Shown piece after piece: positions 45,820-55,906 of a stretch of 64,000 bases of DNA. The DNA comes from JAAXGI01 sp965206975 (GTDB lineage Bacteria; Gemmatimonadota; Gemmatimonadetes; Longimicrobiales; Gaopeijiaceae): NCBI GenBank assembly GCA_965206975.1, contig OZ242253.1, forward strand, positions 2,170,001 to 2,234,000. Direction: 5' to 3'. The notes under the pieces are model-generated. The model was not told the origin of the DNA, did not search any database, and worked only from the letters and a program-made list of their open reading frames with translations. Each line of letters begins with the position of its first letter. Within the stretch, counting starts at the first letter, position 1. A program made the translations under genes and the position numbers.

Positions 45820-46749
45820 CTAGTCGACGGCCGGGAACCGGACGAGCACGTAGGTGATGTGACCCGCACCCCCGTCCGGGACGAGGTAGGCGTGAGGCGT
45901 TCTCGCAGGGATGTGGAGGACATCGCCGGCTGCCACGCTGTAGCGTTCACCCCCGTTGATCGAAGAACCCGGCGCGTTCGACTCACCCACCATCTCCCCG
46001 CCGACGTGCATCGTGCCCGCACCGCTCTTCACGAAGACGACATCGATGATGTCCCCGTGCCACTCCGGCCACCCGTCCCCATCTCTTCGGATGTAGCGGA
46101 AGCGGTGCGAGAGTCCCCCTGGTCCGTAGTCGGCAAGCGTCTCCCGGCCCGAATCATCCGAGCGGATCCTCTCGCCCAGGCCCTGACTCCGGCGTTCCAG
46201 CTCGGAAGCCCGCCAGAGGGCGAACCCCTCCGGATCCAGTTCGGGCGCCTGACCGTCGGGGTCGGCGACGACCTCGCCCCGGAATGCCGGGAGGCGGACG
46301 AGGACGTACGTGATGTGACCCCCGTCCGCGGGTAGATAGGCGTGCGGCGTTCCCGCGGGGATCCGGAGGACATCGCCGGCTCCCACCTCGTACCTCCTGC
46401 CTCCGTCGATCGAGGTACCCAGGTCGCCGGTCCGGCCAAGCATCTCGCCGCCCACGAGGATCGTCCCTTCCCCGCTCTGGATCAGCACCACGTCATCGAT
46501 CTCGTCGTGCTGTTCCGGTCGCCCGTCCGAGTCCCGGCGGATGAATCGGAAGCGGTGCGATCCCGCCGGCGTCTCGTAGTCCGCGAGCGTCTCGCGGGCG
46601 GATCCGTCCGGGCCGATCCGCGCCCCGAGCGCATCGTTCCGCTCCTCCAGCTCCGCCACGTCCCACATGAGGTAACCGGGGGAGGCGGCAGCCTGCTCAG
46701 GGGCAGGCGAGAGGGCGAGGGCAGCGACAAAGAGGGAAGATACGATCAT
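45820..46749 (-). CDS. Secreted bicupin with tandem duplicated halves
   Basis: The 309-residue product has a signal peptide and two closely related cupin units. The first runs MWDVAELEERNDALGARI to ITYVLVRLPAF; the second runs LWRASELERRSQGLGERI to ITYVLVRFPAVD. Each has a GETLADY-like opening, RFRFIRRDSDG or RFRYIRRDGDG, a (E/D)IDDVV-type first motif, then GDVLRIPAGTPHAYL or GDVLHIPARTPHAYL with the metal-site His. The halves align end to end, showing an internal duplication. Function is unknown. Confidence 0.85.
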   Translation of the reverse strand: MIVSSLFVAALALSPAPEQAAASPGYLMWDVAELEERNDALGARIGPDGSARETLADYETPAGSHRFRFIRRDSDGRPEQHDEIDDVVLIQSGEGTILVGGEMLGRTGDLGTSIDGGRRYEVGAGDVLRIPAGTPHAYLPADGGHITYVLVRLPAFRGEVVADPDGQAPELDPEGFALWRASELERRSQGLGERIRSDDSGRETLADYGPGGLSHRFRYIRRDGDGWPEWHGDIIDVVFVKSGAGTMHVGGEMVGESNAPGSSINGGERYSVAAGDVLHIPARTPHAYLVPDGGAGHITYVLVRFPAVD

Positions 46750-46790
46750 CGGGGGAGCCTCGTCGGGGGCGGGCGGGACGACTTACGGGC

Positions 46791-46820
46791 CGGGACAGGG
46801 GGCTCAAGCCCCCCGTCCCG
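46791..46820 (-). terminator. Hairpin downstream of the secreted hypothetical gene
   Basis: CGGGACAGGGGGC and GCCCCCCGTCCCG form a long stem with one mismatch around a TCAA loop. It lies 16 bases after the minus-strand stop at 46836 and before the bicupin start, so it probably separates the two transcripts. Confidence 0.6.
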
Positions 46821-46835
46821 GATCAGGAAGGACCG

Positions 46836-47390
46836 CTAGAATCCCGGAATCATGAGATGGGCGCCGGAGGTTCCCCCGCCCATGATCCACATGGCCTCGT
46901 TTCGCCGGGCTTCGGGGATCCTGGAATTCGCCTCGGTCGCGAACGGCACCGCGATATTCGTGTGCGATCCCCCCGTCTCGGCATCGCCCCGCCAGTGGTA
47001 GAACATCGTGCCGTAGGCGGCGACCGCCCGGCTCCCGTCAAGCTCTGCCTCGTCGAATAGCGCCTGGATCGCCTCTGGCGACTCGCCCCGGTGGGAGAAC
47101 TGGTGGTTCTGCTCCACTCGGGCACGATTCAGGTCACTCGTGCACTGCGACGTCCAGTTGCCCTGGCGTCCCGGCTCATTCGAGCTGTCCCAGCACATCA
47201 GGCCATTCGTTCCCTCACGGGCGACCACGATCCCTCCATTCATATCGAATGTGATGACGGCCGCCTCATCCCTAAGGTTCGCAGGCGCCGCGAGAAGCGC
47301 CCGCTCGATCGCGGCCTCATCCATCGACTGAGCATCGAGGGCGAACGGCGCGGCTGCGAAAGTGAGTGCGAACAGGAATGCTCTCTTCAT
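46836..47390 (-). CDS. Secreted hypothetical protein
   Basis: The 184-residue protein has a clear signal peptide (AFLFALTFAAAPFALDAQS). The ATG at 47388-47390 follows GGAGGTCCTGAA. The mature part begins MDEAAIERALLAAPANLRDE and ends EAMWIMGGGTSGAHLMIPGF. It has two cysteines (MCWDSS and SQCTSDL) that could form a disulfide. No domain is recognised. Confidence 0.72.
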   Translation of the reverse strand: MKRAFLFALTFAAAPFALDAQSMDEAAIERALLAAPANLRDEAAVITFDMNGGIVVAREGTNGLMCWDSSNEPGRQGNWTSQCTSDLNRARVEQNHQFSHRGESPEAIQALFDEAELDGSRAVAAYGTMFYHWRGDAETGGSHTNIAVPFATEANSRIPEARRNEAMWIMGGGTSGAHLMIPGF

Positions 47391-47689
47391 TTCAGGACCT
47401 CCTATCTGGGTATACCACATCGTCCTCGAATCGACTCTCCCCGCAGCGCGGGGGGCGGGCTGGGCCCGCGTTACCTATCGGGATGGAGCTCCGGAGCGTC
47501 CGACCGCGCGCTCCAAGCATCCGCCTTACGAGAGTACCCGGTGGCCGAAGGAGCGGCAAGGCTCCTGATCGCAAAGGTGCAGGACTGAAACAACTACGGA
47601 CATCGATCGCTAACTGATAGTAGGGAATGGGAGTGGAGCTGCCCCCTTTCAGTGGACGGGAGCATGGATTCTGGGTGTTTCGGCGTCCC

Positions 47690-48730
47690 TCAGACGTTGA
47701 ACCGAACGTGCATGATGTCTCCGTCGGACACAACGTAGTCCTTGCCCTCGACCTGGAAACGCCCAGCCGCCTTCACCGCTTGCTCGGATCCGAACTCCAT
47801 GAACGTCGCGTATGGGATCACTTCGGCCCTGATGAAACCACGCTCGAGATCGGAGTGAATGCGACCCGCCGCTTGTCTTGCAGGCGTCCCACGCCGGATC
47901 GTCCAGGCACGCACTTCGTCTTCACCGACAGTAAAAAACGGGATGAGGTCCAGGAGACCGTACGCTGTTCGAATGAAGCGCGACAACGCCGGCTCGGCGA
48001 GTCCTAGTTCCTCCACGAATGCGGGTTGGTCATCCGCGCCTAGTCCCGCAATTTCCGCCTCGACGCTGGCCGACAATACCAGCCCGGCTGCGTGCAACTC
48101 CCCCAGACGGGCCGCGAGCCCGGCGGGCAACGGCTCCGCGGCCTTGTTTTCATTGCGATTGAGGGCAACCAGTAGCGGTCTATCCGTAAGCAGCCCATAC
48201 CCGCGTAGAAATTTACGATTCAGTTCCTTCGGGCTGAGTATACGCAGTGGGCGCTCACCCTCGAGCGTCGCCTTCATCACCTCGAATGCTGCAATTTCCA
48301 GGGGCCCGGCTCGCTCCTTCTTGGCCCGCTCGAGTCTGCGTTCTACAATCTCCAAATCCGCGAACACACATTCCGTGTGAAACGCTTCGAGATCTCCGGC
48401 CGGATCGGGATCACCCTCGATCGCAGGATTCTCGAAATCACGCAGGACCAGGCAAAGCGCTTCCTGGTCTCGGATCTGCTGTAAGCCTCGGCGTGAAAGC
48501 CCTGTCTTCTCGGCCCCGTGCTCACCCGGCACATCGCAGAACCTCATCTCGGCATACGTCGTCTTCTTCGGGGAGAAGATGCCGGACAACGCATCGATTC
48601 TCCGATCGGGTACCTGGACGACGCCGAGCCGAAGTTGTCCACCGAAACCAACCGGGACGTCCATCCCGGTCATGCTATTGAAGACGGTTGTCTTGCCGGA
48701 GCGAGCGAACCCAACCAGCCCTATTTTCAT
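47690..48730 (-). CDS. Atypical YchF/OLA1-like P-loop protein with TGS-type C-terminus
   Basis: The 346-residue protein has the YchF layout: a GTPase-like domain with Walker A GFARSGKT (residues 7-14), a DVPG motif 3 (MRFCDVPGEHG), a coiled-coil insertion (ERRLERAKKERAGPLEIA) and a C-terminal DUF933/TGS-like domain (FFTVGEDEVRAWTIRRGTPA to GDIMHVRFNV). Typical YchF has NVGKS and NK-E motifs; here these are ARSGKT and ALNRNE. It is therefore likely a divergent paralogue, not the housekeeping YchF. It may bind ATP or GTP; its ribosome-related role is inferred from the family. Confidence 0.82.
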   Translation of the reverse strand: MKIGLVGFARSGKTTVFNSMTGMDVPVGFGGQLRLGVVQVPDRRIDALSGIFSPKKTTYAEMRFCDVPGEHGAEKTGLSRRGLQQIRDQEALCLVLRDFENPAIEGDPDPAGDLEAFHTECVFADLEIVERRLERAKKERAGPLEIAAFEVMKATLEGERPLRILSPKELNRKFLRGYGLLTDRPLLVALNRNENKAAEPLPAGLAARLGELHAAGLVLSASVEAEIAGLGADDQPAFVEELGLAEPALSRFIRTAYGLLDLIPFFTVGEDEVRAWTIRRGTPARQAAGRIHSDLERGFIRAEVIPYATFMEFGSEQAVKAAGRFQVEGKDYVVSDGDIMHVRFNV

Positions 48731-48826
48731 CCAAACTCCGTGGGATCACTGGACCGCAATCGAAGCTGTCTCGATCGCAGTTGGTAGTGGTGGCGCCGGG
48801 ACGTCTCGTTGTTAGACCGGCCATTC

Positions 48827-48973
48827 TCATTTGGGAAACCGGCTGGTGATCTGCCGGCTCACCGCCGAAGGAGTCGAAAGCGACGCGGGTTCGACCCGCA
48901 CTGCGGCCAGCGGATCGACGTAGTAGGCGGCAGGCAGGCCCGAAGTTCCGAAGCCGACGATCGCGATCCTCAT
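48827..48973 (-). pseudogene. N-terminal remnant of an FAD/NAD(P)-binding oxidoreductase
   Basis: A 48-residue frame begins MRIAIVGFGTSGLPAAYYVD, a dinucleotide-binding beta-alpha-beta start typical of amine-oxidase-like flavoproteins, with GGGAG upstream. It then runs into unrelated sequence and a stop. The rest of the enzyme is absent; the YchF-like gene follows 97 bases later. Confidence 0.6.
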
Positions 48974-49021
48974 CGCTGACGCTCCCTTCCGAGCTCTCGA
49001 GTTCTCTCAGGCGATCCGGCC

Positions 49022-49075
49022 CATGTACACACAATGCATACGATCATGGCAAACGATGTCTGTATGTTGTACATG
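49022..49075. promoter_or_regulatory. Spaced inverted repeat in the divergent promoter region before nhaA
   Basis: CATGTACA (49022-49029) and TGTACATG (49068-49075) are perfect inverted copies 38 bases apart. They lie in a locally AT-richer stretch between the oxidoreductase remnant start and nhaA. It could be an operator pair, but no regulator gene is nearby. Confidence 0.3.
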
Positions 49076-49255
49076 CATGTCCCGCAGGGGAAAGCGATAT
49101 TCCGCCGGGGGGCCGTCCCGTCGGCGGACCCGTCCGGGCCGGAGGGCGGCTCCGGGAGTCGTGAGGCAAGGACGCGGGTGGCACGCGGCGCCTGATCCGG
49201 CGTGGACGGAATGGGAGCGCGAGTAGGTGGAGGCGTGTGCGGGCGCCGGTGATCC

Positions 49256-50527
49256 ATGAAGCCCGAGGAGAGTCCCCCTGTGACCGAACGATCCGGACCG
49301 GGCAGGCCGCTCGAATCCGCCGGCGCCCTGGAATCGGCGATGCGGCCGCTCACGGAGTTCATGCGCCTCGAGGCCGCCGGGGGCATCGTCCTCATGCTCG
49401 CGGCCGCCGTCGGCCTGATCGTGGCCAACTCGCCGCTGGAAGCGCTCTACGGGTCACTCCTCGATCTCGAGATGGAGATCCGGATCGGGGCCACCGCCCT
49501 CTCCAAGCCCCTCCTCCTCTGGATCAACGACGGGCTGATGGCGGTCTTCTTCTTCCTGGTGGGACTCGAGCTCAAGCGCGAGGTGCTGGAAGGGCACCTC
49601 TCGAGCCTCTCGTCCGCGAGCCTCCCCGCCTTTGCCGCCGCCGGGGGGATGCTCGTTCCCGCCGCCGTGTATGCCGCGATCAACCGGGGTGACCCGGCCG
49701 CGATGACCGGGTGGGCGATCCCGGCCGCGACCGATATCGCCTTCGCCCTCGCGGTCCTCTCGCTCCTTGGCGACCGCGTTCCGCCCGCCCTGAAGGCCTT
49801 CCTCCTGAGTGTCGCCATCTTCGACGACCTCGGGGCAATCGTCATCATCGCCATCTTCTATACGAGCGAACTCGCCACCCCGCCGCTCCTCGTCGCCGGA
49901 GTCCTTCTCGGAGCCCTCTTCGCGCTGAATCGACTGGGAGTCACGAGGCGGGCGGCCTACGTGCTCGTCGGGGTGGCGCTCTGGGTCGCAGTGCTCGAGT
50001 CCGGCGTTCACGCGACTCTCGCCGGGGTGGCTCTCGCGATGTTCATTCCGCTTCGCTTCGGGAGTGATCCAGGGGAAGGCGACGGCTCCCCCCTGCGCGA
50101 TCTCGAACACGCCCTGCATCCATGGGTGGCCTTCGGCGTGCTCCCGGCTTTCGCCTTCGCGAATGCCGGTGTGTCGCTCACGGGGCTCTCCCTCTCCGAG
50201 CTGGTTCACCCGGTAGCCCTCGGGATCACCCTGGGCCTCTTCGGGGGGAAGCTGATCGGGATCCTGGGGATGTGCGGGCTCGCCGTGCTCCTTGGGGTCG
50301 CCAGGCTGCCGAGCGGCGTTCGCTGGCCCCAGGTGATCGGCGTCGCGCTCGTCTGCGGGATCGGTTTCACGATGAGCCTCTTCCTCGCATCGCTCGCCTT
50401 CGAGCAGGGAGCGGAGGCCTATTTGGGCCTCGATCGCCTCGGGATCCTCGTCGGATCACTGCTCTCGGCCTTCGCCGGCTACGCGGTCCTTGCCCTCTCT
50501 TCCAACAGGCCTCGGAGTCGCGACTGA
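49256..50527 (+). CDS. nhaA: Na+/H+ antiporter NhaA
   Basis: This inner-membrane antiporter exchanges sodium for protons to control pH and salt. The 423-residue protein has about twelve hydrophobic segments. Key residues are D160 in ATDIAFA (equivalent to E. coli D133) and D190/D191 in AIFDDLGAI (D163/D164). Other family marks are AVFFFLVGLELKREVLEG, GFTMSLFLASLAF and ESGVHATLAG. A short hydrophilic N-terminal extension of about 30 residues precedes the core; an internal start (M29) is possible. It suggests a saline habitat, but many bacteria have NhaA. Confidence 0.93.
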   Translation: MKPEESPPVTERSGPGRPLESAGALESAMRPLTEFMRLEAAGGIVLMLAAAVGLIVANSPLEALYGSLLDLEMEIRIGATALSKPLLLWINDGLMAVFFFLVGLELKREVLEGHLSSLSSASLPAFAAAGGMLVPAAVYAAINRGDPAAMTGWAIPAATDIAFALAVLSLLGDRVPPALKAFLLSVAIFDDLGAIVIIAIFYTSELATPPLLVAGVLLGALFALNRLGVTRRAAYVLVGVALWVAVLESGVHATLAGVALAMFIPLRFGSDPGEGDGSPLRDLEHALHPWVAFGVLPAFAFANAGVSLTGLSLSELVHPVALGITLGLFGGKLIGILGMCGLAVLLGVARLPSGVRWPQVIGVALVCGIGFTMSLFLASLAFEQGAEAYLGLDRLGILVGSLLSAFAGYAVLALSSNRPRSRD

Positions 50528-50863
50528 CCGCCTGGGACCTTCTCCGGCTGATTCATCGACGGGAAACCTCACCGTACCCGGTTCGGCCTTGGAGCATGGG
50601 GGTGGACTCGGCCGGGGGACACGAAGCCAGTTCCAGACGGGTTCCGTGCGACCTTCCCCTTCTGCGCTCTTCCCCGGGCCTGTATCGCCTCGTTCTTGAC
50701 ACCGGCCGCACGCGGCAGCTCGACGCGCCGCACCGAGACCCCGACTCCCTCATGTGCGCTGGCGCCGACCCGCCAAGAAGGAGAAGATGACGGGCTCCAT
50801 GCAGCCACCGTCCATCCCGTCCGATTGGCAGGTCCGGCGAAACCGGAGACCCAGGTAGCCGCC
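50528..50863. other. Intergenic gap before gdhA
   Basis: This is 336 bases; an open frame in phase with gdhA extends into it but has no homology or ribosome site. No gene or clear terminator was seen. Confidence 0.35.
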
Positions 50864-52213
50864 ATGTCCGCACATCAGAAAGAACTCGACCATTTCATGG
50901 AAGGCCTCAGGAAACGGAACCCCTACGAGACCGAGTTCCATCAGGCTGTGGAGGAAGTCGCGGCCTCGGTGATGCCGTGGTATCTGCAGCATGACGACTA
51001 CCGAACGGCGCAGATCCTGGAACGCCTGACGGAGCCGGACCGGATCGTCATCTTTCGGGTCTCGTGGGAGACCGACGGCGGAGACATTCGGGCCAACCGG
51101 GCTTACCGGGTGCAGTTCAATCATGCCCTCGGTCCCTACAAGGGCGGTCTCCGGTTTCACCCGACCGTGACCGAGAGCGTACTCAAGTTTCTCGGCTTCG
51201 AGCAGATCTTCAAGAACAGCCTCACGGGTCTGCCGATGGGCGGAGCCAAGGGCGGATCGAACTTCAACCCCAAGGACAAGAGCGAGCGTGAAGTAATGCG
51301 GTTCTGCCAGTCCTTGATGACGGAGCTGCATCGCTACATCGGGGAGGATGTCGACATTCCTGCCGGCGATATCGGGGTCGGTTCACGCGAAATCAGCTAC
51401 CTGTTCGGCCAGTACATGCGGCTGGAGAACCGTTGGGCGGGCGTACTGACCGGCAAGGGGTCATCGTTTGGCGGAAGCGCGGTACGCACCGAGGCGACGG
51501 GGTATGGCTGCGTGTACTTCTGCGAGGAGATCCTGAACCATCACGGCGAGGGGCTCGAGGGCAAGACCATCGCGATCAGCGGAAGCGGGAACGTGGCGCT
51601 CTACGCGGCGGAGAAGGCGCTGAACAAGAACGCCAGGGTCGTCACGCTCAGTGACTCGGGCGGTGTTGTCCACATCGAGGACGGACTCAACGAGGAACAA
51701 CTGGAATTCGTGCAGGACCTCAAGGAACGTCGACGCGGGCGCATCTCGGAGCTCGCCGACCGATACGAGGGCGTCGAGTTCTACGAGAACTCCCGGCCCT
51801 GGGCCGTGAAGTGCCAGATCGCGATGCCCTGCGCGACACAGAACGAGCTCGACGCGGAGGACGCGAAGTCGCTCCTCGCAAACGGCGTGATGGCGGTCTG
51901 CGAAGGAGCCAACATGCCTCTGACGCCGGACGCGATACACCTGCTTGCGGAACGCAAGGTGCTGCACGCGCCCGGCAAGGCTTCCAACGCGGGAGGTGTC
52001 GCCGTCAGCGGTCTGGAGCAGAGCCAGAATTCCATGCGGATCAGCTGGTCGCGAGAAGAGGTCGACGGACGCCTGCAGACCATCATGTCAGAGATTCACC
52101 AGCGATGCGTTCAGCACGGAGAGGAGAAGGGTCGCGTCGACTATGTCACCGGGGCCAACATCGCGGGATTCAAGAAGGTCGCCGACGCCATGTTGGCCTA
52201 CGGCGTGGTCTGA
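50864..52213 (+). CDS. gdhA: Glutamate dehydrogenase, probably NADP-dependent
   Basis: This enzyme interconverts 2-oxoglutarate plus ammonium and glutamate. The 449-residue length and opening (NPYETEFHQAVEEVAASVMP) match the hexameric NADP-type GdhA. Substrate and catalytic lysines are K93 in GPYKGGLRFHP and K129 in GGAKGGSNF; PAGDIGVGSREISYLFGQY is conserved. The nucleotide loop is IAISGSGNVALYAAEKA. The ATG at 50864 gives the standard N-terminus although only a weak AGG lies upstream. Cofactor preference is inferred from the subfamily. Confidence 0.94.
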   Translation: MSAHQKELDHFMEGLRKRNPYETEFHQAVEEVAASVMPWYLQHDDYRTAQILERLTEPDRIVIFRVSWETDGGDIRANRAYRVQFNHALGPYKGGLRFHPTVTESVLKFLGFEQIFKNSLTGLPMGGAKGGSNFNPKDKSEREVMRFCQSLMTELHRYIGEDVDIPAGDIGVGSREISYLFGQYMRLENRWAGVLTGKGSSFGGSAVRTEATGYGCVYFCEEILNHHGEGLEGKTIAISGSGNVALYAAEKALNKNARVVTLSDSGGVVHIEDGLNEEQLEFVQDLKERRRGRISELADRYEGVEFYENSRPWAVKCQIAMPCATQNELDAEDAKSLLANGVMAVCEGANMPLTPDAIHLLAERKVLHAPGKASNAGGVAVSGLEQSQNSMRISWSREEVDGRLQTIMSEIHQRCVQHGEEKGRVDYVTGANIAGFKKVADAMLAYGVV

Positions 52214-52315
52214 ACCCGAGGGAATCCTTGGTTTGACAAGGCCGCTCCTGCTCGCCGTGCCGTTGGTCCCCGCGACACTGACCGCTCGAGCCACGGCGGC
52301 GGGGACCATCGCCTA

Positions 52316-52600
52316 CCAGCCGGAACCGCCGACGATGAGCGCGACGGCGACAAGGGCACAGATCACGCCCGCGGTCTGCCAGCGATTGAGACGCTCACCA
52401 GGCACCAGTCGCGCGAGGATCACGGTACCCGCCGGGTAGAGCGATGACGTGGGAACGGCAACGCTGAGCGACCCGGAACGGGTGGCGAGTACAGGGCGCT
52501 GACACCCGTAGCGGTCGCTCCCGCCGCCATCCGGGACGACCGCGCGCCAAGCAGGGGAGCCACACGAAAGAAGGGCACCGAGAGGCACGAGCGGCCACAT
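52316..52600 (-). pseudogene. C-terminal relic of an EamA/DMT-family transporter
   Basis: The minus frame contains SGSLSVAVPTSSLYPAGTVI, LARLVPGERLNRWQTAGVIC and ALVAVALIVGGSGW, the typical last two helices of an EamA transporter. Upstream sequence in the same frame is garbled and the N-terminal repeat is missing. It lies between gdhA and the TonB receptor. Confidence 0.7.
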
Positions 52601-52854
52601 CACCGCATGTGCGGGGCACCAGGCCCCAATGCTGATCAGACCGACACCTGCAGGCTCAATTCACGGGCAGCGACCCCGTCGACGTGGCGCGACAGAAGTT
52701 GCCGGAACCGCCCCGGCTGGTCCCTCGCGGGAATTCGCGAGAAAGCCTGCTTGCGGCCCTCGATATCGAGCACTACAGATAGGTCTGTGGGCAGTGGCAC
52801 AGCTGCCCCAGGAGCCGGTTTGTTCTAGGATCAAACCCCAGCTTTGGAGGCCAT

Positions 52855-55368
52855 ATGGTCGAGGATACGCAGGCGCTACTCACGTCCAATGGCCTCCAGA
52901 GGCCAACCCCGTCGGCGTGGCTGCTGCTGGGGATCATGGCGATGCCGGCTTCGGCGCAGGAAGTTCCGGATACGGTGATCGAGCTCGAAGAGGTCGTGGT
53001 CGTGGTCGGCTCCCGGGCCGGGGTTGCGGATCCTGCGACGCTACCGGTGCCGGTAGACATCTACGGCGCGGAGGAAATCGCGCGGCTGGGAGAGGTCGAC
53101 CTCGGCGAAGTGCTCGGTCGCATCGCGCCCTCCTTCAACTCCACGCGCTTCTCCGCCGGTGACGGCGCTGCCCTCCATGTGGCCACCCTGCGCGGAATGA
53201 ACCCGGATCAGGTGCTGGTGCTGGTCAACGGCAAGCGGCGCCACAGCGTGGCCTTCGCAAAGGTGCTCGCTGCCCTGGGGCAGGGCACCACGGGTACCGA
53301 CCTGCGCGCCATACCAATCCACGCAGTCAAGCGAATCGAGGTGTTGCGCGAGGGCGCGGCGTCCCAATACGGGTCGGACGCCGTCGCGGGCGTGATCAAC
53401 ATCGTGCTCAAGGATGACGCGAACGGAGTCACGGCCTCCACCTACCTAGGGCGCACGTCGCAGGGCGACGGCACCCGGCTACTCGCTTCCGGAAACGCCG
53501 GGGTCCCGCTCGGCAGAGGCTTCCTCAACCTCACAACGGAGATCGCGAGGCAAGAGGTGACGAACCGGGCGGGGGTTGCGTCCACCTGCTTCGGCCCCGA
53601 TCCGGGCTACGGCCCCTGCGCGGACGGCGGGAAAGTCATACAGCTGCAGCGCAACGGCGAGCCCGACTACGAGGGTGCGGCGTTCATGGCGAACGCGGCG
53701 GTGCCCATCGGGGAATCGGCCGAGTTCTACGGTTTCGGCGGCTATTCCACCCGGGAGGCGGTCTCCGACGGTCTCTACCGCAAGGCCGACTGGGTGCCGC
53801 GCACGGTGTCGTACGTCTATCCGGACGGCTTCTTACCCGTCGAGGAATCCGAACTTGCCGACAAGTCGGCGGTCGTGGGACTCCGAGGGGACATTGACGA
53901 ATGGTCGACGGACCTGAGCCTCGGTATCGGCCAAGGGCGGTTCGCCTTCGGGGCCGGCAACTCGATCAACCCCTCGTTCGCGGCCGAGTACCTGGCGCGC
54001 AATCCGAGTGCCGACGGAGCCGCCATCGCCTCCAACGCGGGGCCCCAGGATGTCTTCAGCGGGTCGTCCAATGTCCGCCAGTGGACGCTCAACGCCGACG
54101 CCTCGCGGGAGATCGAGGTCGGCTCCACCCCCGCGTTTCTGGCGCTGGGGGGTGCCCTCCGCCACGACGCCTACTGGATCGAGTCCGGGGACCCGGCGTC
54201 GTACGCATGCGGTCCGAGCGATGTCCCGGGAAGTTTCCCTGCCGCCCATCACCAAAACCCTGATGGAGCGGTGATCGCGAGCTGCGGGGTTCAGGGATAT
54301 CCGGGCTACAGCCCCCGCACCGCCGCCGACAGCAAGCGGGACCGAAACAGCTTCGGAGCCTATGCGGACATGGAAGCACGCCCGTCCGAGGCGACTTCGC
54401 TCGGCGGCGCCCTTCGCTTCGAGCACTACAGTGACGCTGGCGCCTCCCTCACCGGCAAGGTGGCCGGAAGAGTCGAGCTGGGAGCGTCGGGAGCGGCCGT
54501 GCGAGGAGCCGTATCGACCGGCTTCCGGGCACCCCGTCTTCCCCAGCGGGGCTTCAATACCGTCGGTTTCGTGGGGAGCAGCAGCGGACTCCAGACCACT
54601 GGGTTCCTCCCCGAGGGCGATCCCATCGCCTGCCAGGACTTCGGCGCCTGCTCGCTAGACCACGAGACATCGCTGAGCTTCACCGGTGGGCTCGTCTACT
54701 CCAGCGACAACGGCCTGCTCGTAACGGCCGACTACTACCGCGTTACGGTCGGGGACGCCATCGCCCTCACCCAGACGCTAAACCAGAGCCACGGGCTTAG
54801 GCCCAACGCCCAGTTCCAGGGAAGGCCGGTGGACGGGGTCGGTTTCTGGACGAACGCTATCGACACGCGCACGCAGGGCTTCGACCTCGTCGCCACCTGG
54901 CGCTTCCGGGGCATGGCGTGGGGCGCTGCGGACCTGTCCGCGAGCCTGCACCGTAGCGACACGGAGATCACCGCCAACCGTAACGAGAACTTCATCGGAC
55001 CGACGCAGACGACGCTGATCACCGAGGCCCAACCCGGGCAGAGGATCGGGGTCAGCGCGGACATCCGCTCGGCCACCGGCTTCGGCGTCCGACTCAGCCT
55101 GAACCACATCGGCAACGTCACCTCTCCCCTCGTCTTCGAAGCCCCCGTCACGATCGAGGCAGCGGCAATCGCCGACCTGGAGGTCACCTTCCCGGTGTCG
55201 GACCGAATTCGGGTGGGCGCAGGGGCCAACAACCTCTTGGACCGCCTCCCCAATCAGATCCCGGACGGCAATCCCGGTCAACTCTGGGCGCTGGACTACC
55301 CGAACGAGTCGCCCTACGGCGTCGCCGGGCGCGTCATGTTCATGAGGCTGAACATCTATGGAAACTGA
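52855..55368 (+). CDS. TonB-dependent outer membrane receptor
   Basis: The 837-residue protein has a signal region (WLLLGIMAMPASAQ), a likely TonB-box area (DTVIELEEVVVV), a plug domain (VLGRIAPSFNSTRF, TLRGMNPDQVLVLVNGKRRH, LREGAASQYGSDAVAGVINI) and a long barrel. It ends AGRVMFMRLNIYGN. GGAGG lies just before the ATG. The cysteines in GPDPGYGPCADGG and in the FGACSLDHE loop may form extracellular disulfides. The ligand is unknown; no uptake operon surrounds it. Confidence 0.92.
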   Translation: MVEDTQALLTSNGLQRPTPSAWLLLGIMAMPASAQEVPDTVIELEEVVVVVGSRAGVADPATLPVPVDIYGAEEIARLGEVDLGEVLGRIAPSFNSTRFSAGDGAALHVATLRGMNPDQVLVLVNGKRRHSVAFAKVLAALGQGTTGTDLRAIPIHAVKRIEVLREGAASQYGSDAVAGVINIVLKDDANGVTASTYLGRTSQGDGTRLLASGNAGVPLGRGFLNLTTEIARQEVTNRAGVASTCFGPDPGYGPCADGGKVIQLQRNGEPDYEGAAFMANAAVPIGESAEFYGFGGYSTREAVSDGLYRKADWVPRTVSYVYPDGFLPVEESELADKSAVVGLRGDIDEWSTDLSLGIGQGRFAFGAGNSINPSFAAEYLARNPSADGAAIASNAGPQDVFSGSSNVRQWTLNADASREIEVGSTPAFLALGGALRHDAYWIESGDPASYACGPSDVPGSFPAAHHQNPDGAVIASCGVQGYPGYSPRTAADSKRDRNSFGAYADMEARPSEATSLGGALRFEHYSDAGASLTGKVAGRVELGASGAAVRGAVSTGFRAPRLPQRGFNTVGFVGSSSGLQTTGFLPEGDPIACQDFGACSLDHETSLSFTGGLVYSSDNGLLVTADYYRVTVGDAIALTQTLNQSHGLRPNAQFQGRPVDGVGFWTNAIDTRTQGFDLVATWRFRGMAWGAADLSASLHRSDTEITANRNENFIGPTQTTLITEAQPGQRIGVSADIRSATGFGVRLSLNHIGNVTSPLVFEAPVTIEAAAIADLEVTFPVSDRIRVGAGANNLLDRLPNQIPDGNPGQLWALDYPNESPYGVAGRVMFMRLNIYGN

Positions 55369-55495
55369 GCCGATTCAGCACGATGGCTACGGGCTGAGGA
55401 CGCCGGGCCGGTAAGGTAGCCGGTGAGAAGCGGGTGGACCGGTTGATGTACTGGGCGCAGCCGCTACGAGACCGCGAAGCTGAAGAGTCGCATCT

Positions 55496-55906
<411 letters not shown>

